From the NCBI GenBank assembly GCA_039881145.1, contig JAYKKI010000003.1, positions 4,545,001-4,609,000 of the forward strand: 64,000 nucleotides of DNA, written 5' to 3'. Numbering within the stretch: the first letter of the stretch is position 1; each line of letters begins with the position of its first letter. Of this stretch, positions 40,255 to 53,188 are shown in pieces. This DNA comes from Druceiella hillmani (Eukaryota > Arthropoda > Insecta > Lepidoptera > Hepialidae). The position numbers and the translations under genes were made by a program. The notes under the pieces are model-generated. The model searched no databases and had not been told where the DNA came from. It saw nothing but the letters and a program-made list of their open reading frames with translations.

Positions 40255-40521
40255 CATGAAAACTACTTTCACTTGGATAGAATATGCTATTTCACCCACC
40301 ATACTCTCCAGATCTTTCACCATCTAATTTCCCTTCTGTTTCGCTCTCTGTTTAATAATTCACGTGATAGAAAATTTAAAGACAAAAATCATATCACAAT
40401 AGAACTTCACGGGTTTTTCAGTCAAAGGCCCGAAGATTTATACAAGGATGGAACTTTAACTCTGCCTACACGTTGGCGACAAGGGTTAGATACCGATGGT
40501 GCTTGTATAATTAATGATTGA
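40255..40521 (+). pseudogene. Mariner (Tc1/mariner superfamily) transposase C-terminus, degenerate
   Basis: Two frames together give the last roughly 90 residues of a mariner DD34D transposase. One frame reads KLLSLG, then TAG where Trp is expected, then NMLFHPPYSPDLSPSN (40260-40328). After an indel near 40331-40340 the second frame reads FRSLFNN, RKFKDK, FFSQRPEDLYKDG and LPTRWRQGLDTDGACIIND, ending at the stop 40519-40521. HPPYSPDLxPSD, FFxxxPExxYxxGxxxLPxRW and a final DGxYI are mariner hallmarks. The third catalytic Asp (PSD) is Asn here (codon 40326-40328), which alone would abolish activity. The DNA-binding domain and the first two catalytic residues are absent. No terminal inverted repeat was located. 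Confidence 0.85.
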
Positions 40522-41001
40522 TTCTTTTGACTACATATGAACAGTTGAAAAGTTGGTGCACAATGACGGCGGCTTTATAAGTTGCCAACCTAATAATGTA
40601 ATTGCCCGTAAATCACTTATACTAAGATATTTAATAATTAATTTTAATATTCATCTTAAAAGGTAAATCATATTTAGGCCAACAAATAAAAAGAAAGAAT
40701 AAACAGAAATAGAAAAAGTTGATCGGGGAATAATTTCTAAATACCTAGTCAGGTCACATATACAGTTTTTCAAAAATTGTAGATAAAACTATATAGCGGA
40801 TATTTGGTGCACAGGAAAAAAGTAAAAATAAAATTCACTCAATTCATTTAACAAGGAAACCAAACAGATTACATAAATAACAAACTAAACTAAAAAAAAA
40901 TTGTCTCCACTTTCATGACGTTCAAGTGTTAAAAGATGTTATTTCAATTAAAATTTAAGTGCTTCCTATGCACATGAATCACTTTTATGATACCAATCAT
41001 T
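40522..41001. other. Flank between mariner remnant and palindrome
   Basis: The first 50 bases after the transposase stop (GTTGAAAAGTTGGTGCAC, then ACGGCGGC) could be mariner 3' non-coding sequence, but no terminal repeat is identified. The rest is AT-rich. Confidence 0.4.
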
Positions 41002-41105
41002 GGTACATGCCGTATGTTTATTTAACTTCCATTGTGGTAGGGACGGCTTCACGCGATAAGCCGTCCCTACCACAATGGAAGTTAAATAAACATACGGCAT
41101 GTACC
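41002..41105. repeat. Perfect 48-bp-arm palindrome, 8-nt spacer
   Basis: Arms 41002-41049 and 41058-41105 are exact reverse complements around CACGCGAT. After a 2-bp mismatch, complementarity resumes for 7 bp (40993-40999 with 41108-41114). The innermost 15 bp (GGTAGGGACGGCTT side) are GC-rich, unlike the surroundings. Both strands therefore show nearly the same spurious 60-codon frame. It is either a fold-back element or the product of a template-switch or inverted duplication. A transcript would form a long perfect hairpin. Confidence 0.95.
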
Positions 41106-42136
41106 TTTGATTGGTTTCAGATACGAAGAATTTTCTTTTTAAATTCAAGATAAAAATTTAGCTTTTTCCGTTTTATGTTTTCCTAGAAAAGAATTGTCAT
41201 AGATGGACACATGAACGGGGAGACAGACGGTAAGCTGATTCAACAACGTCATGCTGACGTATTATATTTTTCTAATAATATTTTAATGGAAGTAATATTT
41301 TATAATTTTCCACCTAAATTTTTTGAAATTTCATAAATTATTACTTACATGTATAGTTATGCATGTTTAGTTTTGTTCTTCGTCAAGACGTATAGCTTCG
41401 TTTTTTGTAAGAGATATTATAATCAACTATCCATCGGATGCTGAAATACTTACTTTGCCGATTAAAGGGGAATGCAAATCAGTCAATTCGTATTATACAA
41501 TTTGACTTATAGAACGAACTCAATTGCCACAATATTTAATAAATAATTGCGAAAAAAGTATTAAGAATAAAAAGGTAATTAAATACAACTAAACCAGCTG
41601 ATAATACAGCTAAAACAGTCGAAAAGTTTAGTATAAACTCTTACAAAGGCAATTTGAAAGATCAGCTTAACCAACAAGAGACTTTAGCCCTCTTGTATCC
41701 GTATAGATGATAAATACTTCATTATTCGAGTAAAATGTCTATTTAAATTATGTAGCTAAAACTAGATGGATGTAAATAAAAACGTCGGCATTGAAATATT
41801 TCAGGCTCTTTGTATGCAAATGATCGTTATTCGTGGTGACTTATAAAATTGAATTTTTTACAGATCAAAACACTTTCTAGTAATGAATGCATTTAGATAG
41901 CCTTCGATAAAAAATATAAAAATTGACTAAAGGCAACCCACGTACAAAATGACGTGATGTGATTCCTAAATTTTAAATATCCTAATATATTCAGATATTC
42001 AATGCAATGAAAATCAACTTGCTTTTCGTTAAAAATATTCCAGTTGACACTCGTTTAATAAAAAAATATCTTTCGAATTAATATATTTACAAGTTATCTT
42101 TGATTTCAAACTTTTAATGGAGCTTTTAGTCTTAAC
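41106..42136. other. AT-rich stretch without a recognised gene
   Basis: The palindrome's outer imperfect pairing ends near 41114. Beyond it nothing coding or repetitive is recognised. Confidence 0.5.
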
Positions 42137-42210
<74 letters not shown>

Positions 42211-42230
42211 ATTTATATATGTATATAGAT
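42137..42230. repeat. Composite (AT)n(GT)n microsatellite
   Basis: A GTGT lead, about 50 bp of AT, about 20 bp of GT, then ATTTATATATGTATAT. Confidence 0.96.
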
Positions 42231-42779
42231 TTCATCAATTATATAACCGATATAATGAAAATGAGCGGTCAAATATTTTACCAAATATCTAGCTAATAAT
42301 TTACCTTCTTTAATATTAAACCTTCTCGAGCTTATTACCCAACACTACCACCTAACGAGCATTAAAAACTTTATAAAAGAAGTATTCATTTTCTAAGTAA
42401 AAAATAAGAGTGAAGCAAAGTTCAGCTAAGGGATTACTTTTTTTTGTCCAAAAAACTGTGTTTTCAGTTTGGATCGTTCTTAAAAGTTTGAATAGTACAC
42501 GCATAATTTGCTTAGGTATGATCTTTACTTATTTAAGGTTCCGTGATCAAACAGAAGAAAAGTGATCGTTTACGACATGTATCTACTCTTCTCACAATAC
42601 AATAAAAAAAATTACCATTAACTCTAGAATCAGTAAATATTCTAATTTAGAATGAAAAGTTAGCATTTTCTTTATACCAAAGCAAAAGTAACTTATAATC
42701 ATAGGTTTTTAATTAGGTATCGCATTTCATATTACATGACGACCTCGTAATTTATATGTAAATAGAATGACCCGCAAGT

Positions 42780-42780
<1 letters not shown>

Positions 42781-42836
<56 letters not shown>

Positions 42837-42848
42837 ACGTATATATAT
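42781..42848. repeat. Composite (AT)n(GT)n microsatellite
   Basis: Same architecture as the locus 640 bp upstream: AT run, then GT run, then ACGTATATATAT. Confidence 0.96.
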
Positions 42849-45800
42849 GGGTTACGTAAAACGTAAACCCTAGCTACTACCAAACAATCATCAGCTGACA
42901 AAGTTACGATGGACTTAAAGTCAGAACGGATAGTCCTTGATGTGTTTAGTTATTGATGGATCTGATAAGATAGTCACTGAACCACAGATAAATCAGCAGA
43001 AACGTAACCTTTAAACAATAAATTGGATACGTAGGTAGTATTTATAGTAATTTAAAACATACAGCAGTTCTGTAAAAGTGTAACTTAATTAAATAAGCAG
43101 ATAAAATATCTAAAACTATTATAAACTATTTATAATTTATCATTCAGCAATTTTCTCTAAACCTCTGGGAAGAGAAAATTTCATTTTACCGCCAAATAGT
43201 ACTCAATTGCGGAAGTTTAATGTTTTTTGTTCAAATACAAATGTGGTCAATAAAAACATATGTATTTTTTAAGCTGTGAGAAGTTATAATTTGTATGGCA
43301 ATAATTGTTTTTGGCCCTACTTATGCATAATTTTCTTTGAGGTGCCAAAGCGGCATTTGTGCAAACTAATTTTAGAGAGATTAATTTTCAGCAACTTTTA
43401 TACCGTTAAAGTATATTTAACAAACATTTAACAATTTTGTCTAATTAATAAAAATATTTTCTGAAAATTGATTTAATCCACCTTGAAGTCATTAGTATTG
43501 TTAAACAAGCGAAAGTGCTTTTTGTTTTATCTTTTCTATTAACTTTTAACTTCTTTTGTTTTACGTGTTTTTTTAGCTGGCACTCACCCTAAAGACTACT
43601 CTAAACCGTGTTAGTAATTGTGTATATATTTGAGAGTAAATGCGTGGGGCGCTTGATCTTAAAATCAGACTAGCTACTGACACTACAAGCAAAAAATAAG
43701 GCATCTTTACCTTGTTTCGTTACAATAAATCCTTAACACCCACCATCTTCTTTTTCTATATATTTTTAAAATTTTTTTCATTGCGCATATTTAATTGCAA
43801 CCGTTTCCATATCTATTTTCTTCGACCTACAGTACCATAATGCACGATGCGCCATCGTGTGGATAGTAGCACTGACCGATGATGGTCGGGACGTTTAGTG
43901 GTTTGCAATGGTGATAAATGGCGACATTGGCTCACGGGTTATAGTGAAGGGGAGCTAAAAAACTAGGATTTTAACTACAAAATTAGGAGAACTTACCATA
44001 TCAAGGAGATCTTAAAATTTAAAAATATTTATTGGAGCCTCATTTGCAAAATTAAAGACCTGTGCAGTGGTACCAATTGATGGGATGTGTGAAAAAATAA
44101 TCTTCATGTTACATATATGACGAGACACATTAAAAATTGTTTTCATATTTTCAAATTATTAGTTGCAAAAATTTATGTACGTTTAAAATTCTAGAAACCG
44201 AGAGGCTGCCAGACGGATTGATGGACGTGAAGAAATTATGTGCACCCATTATATTACTGTGGGAACCTAAAAATTCTCTCAAGTACGAGCAGAACTCGCA
44301 TTGGAAGGATTTTGTACATATTTAGGCACGTAGAAAAATTGAAAGGTACATAATATTTTTATTAAACAATTAAAAAATATTCACATTCACTTTCAAAGTC
44401 ATAAAAATAGGGTGCATATTTAAAAAATTATAAGATCTAAGGTTATCGTTTCAATTGGCATGTAATCTTTTAGTCAGATTTCACCGCTGATATTATTTTT
44501 TATGTTTTTGCTTTAGTTTGAAGTAGTTGAGTTTTGAAGTAATTTCCCCATAATAAGCCTTTTGGAAGGCACTTTATTTACCCCGTCTTTAATTATTATA
44601 TGAATATTTTATAAGTCACCTACGGGAAATAATTTAGATTAATGAGATGCACTACTATGCCCAATTTTGTGTTTCTTTGTCACGTGACTTCTGAGAAAAT
44701 CAAACTGATGACAGGCAAACGAAGAGATAGACACTTGAGTGTTTTTAAAATGGATTTACCATGTGACCCTTTATAATTTAATAATTTTGTAATTTAAAAG
44801 TTTTGGGTAGATTTGGTCAAAAAATTACGGATATATTTTTTGTTCTTTTTTAAATGAATTTATATTCATATAAATCATAATATCCTGAATCCTATATTTA
44901 AAATAAAGAAAGGAATTTTTTTCAGTTCGAAGTCCAGAACACAAATAAAGTGATGTTTTTTTTATTTATATACCGTTCAAGCCGTCAGTACCGTTCAAGC
45001 CGTCAGTACCGTTCGGTCAAGTTTTTAAGTAGATAATGGCATGTTTTGGAAAAATAAAAAATAGTATATTAGTACTACGCAGTTTGATAGTAGAGTTCTC
45101 TTTTTATTATTTATTAACAGAATCGTGAATACATCTTGTGTAGAAAATAAGAGAAAAACAAAAAAAATTATGGGAATCTCACCATGTCAATTTCCATAAT
45201 TTAATCTAAAAGTGGTATTGCAGAGACACATTGTACGTAACATAAATAAATAAGAAATATACCGTATCCAGCAGCACTTTAATTTAAGGATTTTTATTTA
45301 TTCAGGAAAATGAAAATATAAAATTCCGCGCATTTTGCCTTTAGAAATACCCTCCGCACATTTACACTAATTCATTTCGACTAGGAGGGCGTAGGAGGTT
45401 GTTTATTGATAAATAAGCCTATATTAAAGTTTCCGTAGCTATTTACGTATATGTTTACTGTTTCGAGGATTAAAATTTAGTAGACAGGACAAACGGATAA
45501 AATGTTGCCAGTTCTTTTGCTACTATGCTCATGATTTATAGCGCGAATGTTTGAATTGGCTGTTTAAATGAAACAAGCTTATTCTCTTTTATTCGAATCA
45601 ATGTATTTATGAAAATTTTTATTATTCCTCAATTATTTGCGTCTTGGAATATTTTATAAAAATGTTTACTGGAAATTAATTAATATTTCAAGAAACATAT
45701 ATTCTTTCTATTTAGTGAATTGTCGTTTAACACAGATCAACATGAATTCGAAAATATATTACAAAGTAAAACAATGTTAGATTCCGAGAAGCTTTCCTTA

Positions 45801-48061
45801 AAGTTTAAAAAATATGTTATATTTATATTAAATCTTTTAAAAGGAGAAGTAAAAAGCCTATTGTAAATACTTACGAAGTAAAAGAAGAAACAACTCAACT
45901 ATATAAAAGTGTTTCACTTTTACAGAACATATCAGAATAGCCGCAAACGTTTTCGTTGCGAATAGGTATGTGGTGTGATTTTTGATGTTATTAATGAGTA
46001 AATAATTAGAAATATATTGACGGATTCCTACGTTATAGCATTTTTGAAAAAAAAAATTATGTTTACATTTTGATTTTTCTTGAAAAATATACGTTGTTTA
46101 TTTATTTATGTTTTAATAAGTTTAATGTAAAATATATATCGCTTGTCACTACAGGTGCAATTACGTGTTGTCAACCATAACAAAGAGTATTGAGAAAATG
46201 GTTGTTTAGTAGAACCTAAGAGAAAATATAATACAACTAATGTGTATAAAAATTACTCTACAAATTATAATGCAAGAAAGAAAGAACATAAGCGGTCAAT
46301 TCTCAATCCCTGAAGATATTTTAGAGCAAATTTTTATTTTGTTAGTATCCAGTTGACATAACATTTTTGCTGCTTGGAGATGTGAAGATGTATAAATATA
46401 GTATATATGTATAAATATATACAGCTGTGGAGATGTATAAATAAGTTTAGTAAGCTTTCAGAGCGAAACCAAGACCGCGAGCAGAAAAATTTTAAATATG
46501 TCAGTGAGATATTTCTGAATTTGAGAATTTATTTTTACATAATAAATGAAAACGCAAGTATGTGAAGTTGACATCGTTTATTAACCTCACCCATTTGGGA
46601 CATAAATATATTCAGAAATATATGAATATGCCCAATGGATAGATACGGAAGGCGTTCTAATTTGATTTAATATTTTTCGTTAAGATCAGGAAAGCGCACA
46701 TATCCATAGGAAATTAGTGGGTATTAGCTATATTTGACAAAGGTAGATTTTCGATTTGAAAAAAAATTGAAGACACTGAAAGGAGAGTCTGATTCTCACA
46801 CCCGATGAAAACATTCGAGCGAGGAACTGCTTCTCACAGACTCAAAAGAACCTCTTCTTTTTCTCAGGTCTTTAAGGTTGACAATTATGGATTTATTGTG
46901 TTATTAACACTAACTGAGGTAGATTAATCACGTTAAGTTGTTATAGAAATTACTAAAAATGACAACTTTCGACTTCCTTGGATTAACCGAAGGACACATT
47001 TTGTGAGGCCTCTTACCGTTTCAAACAAAATCCCGATTAATTGTGTCAATGGGTTTTGGAGGATTAGCGGATTGTTAGCATAAAGATGATAATTGCCAGT
47101 AATATTGTCAACATCATCGTTACTAAATTCGTAAAGTTACGTTTGATCATAACTTGTTTAATGAATTCGTTAAGGTATGTAGCAACCCTTGTGGAGCTAC
47201 TGAATGTATCACGTATTAATATAATAAAGTGTAGTAGTTATGAATTTTGTATTGTTTCCCACCCACTTTGAGAGAAATTTAAACAGCACAAGCCAAAACG
47301 TAATGTTTTCCTTCTGTAGATGGCATCATTTATTTTATTCATCATGTGGCGATAATTTTGCTTTATTTTACTTGTAGGGTATTAGAATCAATTATTGAAC
47401 AAACACAATAATGCCGAGAAAGTCTGTGAATTTTCCGATCAATCTTTTTGGTTTTCTGCGTTAAAAATTTACGCAAAGTGCTTAAAAAATTACACCTGGT
47501 ATTATCTAAGAAGGCATGTGACATACACTTTAATTTGAATGTTAAAATAAAGTTGAAAAACCCATGGCACCCAAAAATTTTTTTCAAGGTGCTTAGGTGT
47601 TTTAGGTCTTTTATCGCATATGATTTAGCGAAAACAATAAAACCAAAAAAAGTGTTATTTTGCTTAACTAGTCTAGCTAGATTTATGACAAAAACAAAGT
47701 AAAATATTAAATACGCAAATATTATGTCAGTGACTAAGCCATTCCTTCTCGAAATTCACTGCGCACAACTTCATATACCAACTAATTTTGGTGCACCTCC
47801 AACTTCAAAAGACGTGCCGGTCTGTCAAAATACTGAATACCTTTTGTTAAAAAAATCAACGTTCAAAGCATTCTTGGAATATATGCGCTAATTTCAAAAT
47901 TGTATTTATATTACCCGTTATAATTAGTATCCAGTTCCATGTACTGCCTTTTTCATAGCTGAAAAAAGCTCTCCGTCTAGTATTTTTTTTTCGGAAAAGT
48001 TACTCTACTTTAATTGAATTTTGTCCATGCTCTTAACGAAATACAGTCGTTTTTTTCATCA
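42849..48061. other. AT-rich stretch without a recognised gene
   Basis: A GC-richer patch at about 43830-43950 contains GATGCGCCATCGTG, one base off the CTCF-like nonamer seen elsewhere. An exact 18-bp tandem repeat lies at 44971-45013. The frames at 44137, 47086, 47363 and 47448 are short and lack motifs. Confidence 0.5.
44971..45013. repeat. 18-bp tandem repeat, 2.4 copies
   Basis: TACCGTTCAAGCCGTCAG occurs at 44971-44988 and 44989-45006, followed by TACCGTT. GC content is well above the flanks. Confidence 0.94.
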
Positions 48062-50094
<2,033 letters not shown>

Positions 50095-50965
50095 TAAATA
50101 TTAGAAGGAAAAAATTGCTTATCCTCTAATGTACGAATTACTTAATATCGCACGAGAGAACGAAAGTCATTGCAGTTTTTTTCTTTTGGTGACAATTTAG
50201 TACCTTGTAGTAATGTGAGTGGCTTACTGACTTTCATGGGTTCCACATATCAGGCAAGCGATTGGCGTCTCTTTATTGACAGTAGTGAAAGAAGTCTAAA
50301 AGCTGACATTTTTCTTAATGTCAATAAACAAGCTTCTATTCTCATTGGTCCAAGAATATGAAGTGATTTCAGTTCTTTTATAGGACATAAAATATATTAT
50401 TTAATATATTTATGGGTGTTTGGTAAAAAAAGTGGTTATGCTAAATATATATGTTTTATTATCTCTGGGACAGTGAGCCAAATTAATACAATGTATACAA
50501 AGAAATTGACATGTGAGAGATGCTCTGATCGTTGGTGAAAAGAATGTCAGGAATAAGTCTCCAGTCTCAGATAAATAATTTATTTCACATAAAATTACGG
50601 CTAATAAATCTCTATATTAAAGCTCGAGACAAAAATGTTTTCAGAAATTTACTGGATTAAGTAAAAAACTCCACTAACTTTAAGGCCCCTTTGAATGAAG
50701 TAGAACGTAGGAATTTTTTTGTAGCGTTTGCACAAGATTTCCTTGAAAATTACAAAGGTTAAAACTATGTAGAATTATTTGATTAAATGCTTCATCGCTT
50801 CTGAAATTTAGGTTATAATATGAACATAAATGTATACCATCTCTATGGATATATAGATCATATTCAACGTAACCTGGGACATCTTAGCAAAGAATAAGGA
50901 AAATGCTTCAATCAAGATATAAGAACAATGGAGAACATGAATTAAGGTAGATGGGACATTCATGA
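50095..50965 (+). pseudogene. Degenerate copy of a repetitive arthropod protein family (WRLFIDSS...HIKLGL...FHQDI type)
   Basis: I recognise this from a large family of uncharacterised proteins multiplied in many arthropod genomes and in Hydra, with conserved blocks WRLFIDSSxxSLKA, LWDSR, LPPLHIKLGLMKNFVKA, LNxxE...FLxN, and GERFHQDIxxMExxYQGxW. The same blocks appear here in order on the plus strand: YRTRERKSLQFFS and DNLVPCSNVSGL (about 50130-50225), DWRLFIDSSERSLKA (50261-50305), YLWDSE (about 50457-50475), FHIKLRLINLYIKARDKN (50585-50640), PLNEVERRNFFVAFAQDFLEN (about 50690-50752), LGYNMNI (about 50811-50831), then HLSKE, CFNQDIRTMENM and GRWD (about 50880-50962). Several stops and frameshifts break it, and the intervals between blocks are shorter than in the family I recall, so deletions are likely. 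The molecular function of the family is unknown to me. Its copy number suggests a mobile-element-associated protein. Confidence 0.75.
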
Positions 50966-50967
50966 TT

Positions 50968-51010
50968 GTAATCGCGTCTGCCTGACATGATGGCAGGCAG
51001 ACGCGATTAC
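50968..51010. repeat. Perfect 17-bp inverted repeat, 9-nt spacer
   Basis: Arms 50968-50984 and 50994-51010 (GTAATCGCGTCTGCCTG and its complement) are exact. They begin right where similarity to the protein-family pseudogene stops, and they are much GC-richer than the flanks. Confidence 0.93.
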
Positions 51011-51484
51011 CCTAGAAAACTTTACTTTAGCAAATGGCTTAAATTACAATTTCTTCCTGTGTAATGTTAAAATAAGGTAATATTTTTGTAAAACTGCATT
51101 TTTTATCTCATAAATTAAAGTTGATAGAAAAAAATAATATTTTTCATATCACCTTGTTACCCATACTTAAAATCAGGTCTAAAATCCTGGGTCCCAAAGT
51201 GTATGCAAGCCAGTACGATTTTTAAGTCGCACACAAGACGGTGCGACTTAAAAATCGACTTAAAAACTTACAAAAATAATAAAAACTAAATTAATGTTTG
51301 AAACAAAATCCAAAGCAATTAGTTTTTACATAAAGACAATTGCGGAAAAAAAATCTACCTATCGCCTGACCATATGCGTATGACTCATCTTTCCACCGTC
51401 ACCGAATCCGTACTATATTATGAGTTTCTGCTATACCGATACTGGTAACACCAAAAAAATATTTTAACTCAAGAAAACAATTAC
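51011..51484. other. Spacer containing a second perfect hairpin
   Basis: Apart from the hairpin at 51216-51257 this is AT-rich sequence without a gene. Confidence 0.45.
51216..51257. repeat. Perfect 17-bp inverted repeat, 8-nt spacer
   Basis: Arms 51216-51232 and 51241-51257 (CGATTTTTAAGTCGCAC and its complement) flank ACAAGACG. The stem geometry matches the hairpin 250 bp upstream, but the sequence is unrelated. Confidence 0.93.
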
Positions 51485-51829
51485 CTGCGAAGCCTGTATT
51501 TTCAGTGCCTGCTTTACTCCCGCTCTAGGGCTGCCTCCACGCCAGTGAAACTTCTCGTACCTGTCCTTGTCTCCTACGTTCATGTTATTTCTGCTGACTA
51601 TAAAACATCGCGTACTTGGTGTGCCCACCTTACACCTGCTAGCTTCAGTGCCTACTATGCCTCCTGTTCTCGTGCTACCTCTACAGTTTTTGAAAACTCC
51701 GCCACCTGCTGTAGCTCCTACTTCTGTGCTTACTTCAATGCACGAGACCCAAGGATGATCTGAAATAATGATTTTTGAACATAACCTTTCTCCAAACACT
51801 GCAGCTAAATTCATGTTTTTTGGGTGCAA
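51464..51829 (-). CDS. GC-richer island with a 121-codon open frame, possible exon
   Basis: The minus-strand frame is open for 121 codons and GC content is far above the surroundings. Within it, 51485-51759 is bounded on the minus strand by an acceptor-like ATTATTTCAG and a good donor-like GCAG/GTAATT, so it could be a 275-nt internal exon. The translation of that part is rich in Gly, Thr and Ser with a loose repeat (VGATAGGG, GSTRTGGI, VGTEASRC), which may reflect an old minisatellite. Both other frames on this strand have stops. Plus-strand frames are also open, so openness alone is weak evidence. I recognise no family. Alternatives are a GC-rich interspersed repeat or a degenerate minisatellite. 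Confidence 0.3.
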   Translation of the reverse strand: MHPKNMNLAAVFGERLCSKIIISDHPWVSCIEVSTEVGATAGGGVFKNCRGSTRTGGIVGTEASRCKVGTPSTRCFIVSRNNMNVGDKDRYEKFHWRGGSPRAGVKQALKIQASQVIVFLS

Positions 51830-53188
51830 TCTTACCCGTCAACATGCATGCATCATTCTGAATATGCGCCAATCGGTTGAGTTCATACCACCAGCTGCAA
51901 GAGCATGTGGCGTTTATTGGAGCTTAAAAGTATTGGATAAAAATAAACAATCCACTTAACCTTACCCATAATTTTAAAGACGAGACAGTTATGAATATAT
52001 TGAGAATATTTAAAGATGCTTTAAGTAATACGTCACATCTGGACTTCATGAAGGTTTAACAGGAAGATTCTACGGAATTATATTATTAATTAAAAGATCG
52101 AATTCAAGAAGGATTCTCGAGAATCGTATAGCAAAAAGCATCATTAAAAATAACCGAATGCCAAATACAGCTCTATTTTAAGCTAATTTCAGAACAAGAG
52201 TTTTCAATAAATGAATGACAATGATGTTGTAAATAACCAGTCGGAAGATGAGACCTTCTAGCTTTTGATAATTCATAAGATTTTGTTCCCGTACGTTGAA
52301 AACTTTCTCCATCCACGCATTTATTGAGCAACCTGGTTGCTAAATCCGAACAAAAACAACCATAATCTACAGTGTAGATTATGGTATAGAGTAAATACAA
52401 CTATATCCAGAAAAGTACAAATTTTTTATGCCAATGACACCCTAATAGCTTTCAAAAACATGCAAACTTACTAAAATCTATGCTTTTTGTAAGTAGGGAC
52501 GATACATCGTGAAAGTAACTGAGTCACAAGCAGTGACCACTTCACACGTAAAAATATTGAGTAACGAAAAAATATATTTTATGCATCTCTTAAATAAGAA
52601 GATGTATTTGGGTTTAACAAATAATTAAGAATTGTTATTTATTATTTTGTGTCGTTTGGCTCTGAAACTCTCATTCTTGAAAATCTCTGCAGGGGCCAAA
52701 TTCATCATAACACAAATCAAAGAAATAAAAAAAAAGGAAAATTAATATGTATCGACACGAATCGTAGAAGATGTCAATAGTTTTTCAATCACGATTACAG
52801 TCTATTTTGCCAGGGACATTATAATTTTGTAATGGAATCTATGTTTATGAATTTCAGAATATGAACTCTTTTACTGTGTATCTTCTGTGACCCAATCACA
52901 ATATCAACGTGTCTTTTATTTTACAAAGAAAATTTGAGAAGATAAACCAAAACAACATATTAGAGAGTTATGTGAATACAAATAATTTAAACAGCCATAG
53001 CCTTTGAAAATATATCAAAAGACTTGCTAAGACTACAACATTTTCCTGAAATAGATTTTTACTGTTGGCTTTTCTGAATGTAAACTGTTTCAGTTTGCAT
53101 CAGATAGGCACCAAATTATACTAGAATAAAGTATAATTATAATAATACAAGAGAAATAGGGTTTATAAAATGGAATAATTTAAAATAA
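51830..53188. other. AT-rich stretch, no gene called
   Basis: A 12-bp perfect inverted repeat sits at 52359-52385. A plus-strand fragment reads IFYANDTLIAF at about 52421-52453, reminiscent of the reverse transcriptase Y-A-D-D box but unsupported by neighbouring motifs. The frame at 51768-51959 is not recognised. Confidence 0.4.
52359..52385. repeat. 12-bp inverted repeat, 3-nt spacer
   Basis: Arms 52359-52370 and 52374-52385 (ACCATAATCTAC and its complement) are exact around AGT. Confidence 0.88.

Noticed and set aside
40959..41153. Paired 60-64 codon frames on opposite strands sharing YMPYVYLTSIVVGTA
   Set aside because: The identity arises because the sequence is a perfect palindrome; neither frame is a gene.
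52421..52453. Plus-strand IFYANDTLIAF, similar to the reverse transcriptase catalytic box YADDT
   Set aside because: The second Asp is Asn-shifted (AND), and I could not find the expected upstream GxxQG block or downstream motifs. It may be a relic, but it is not supportable.
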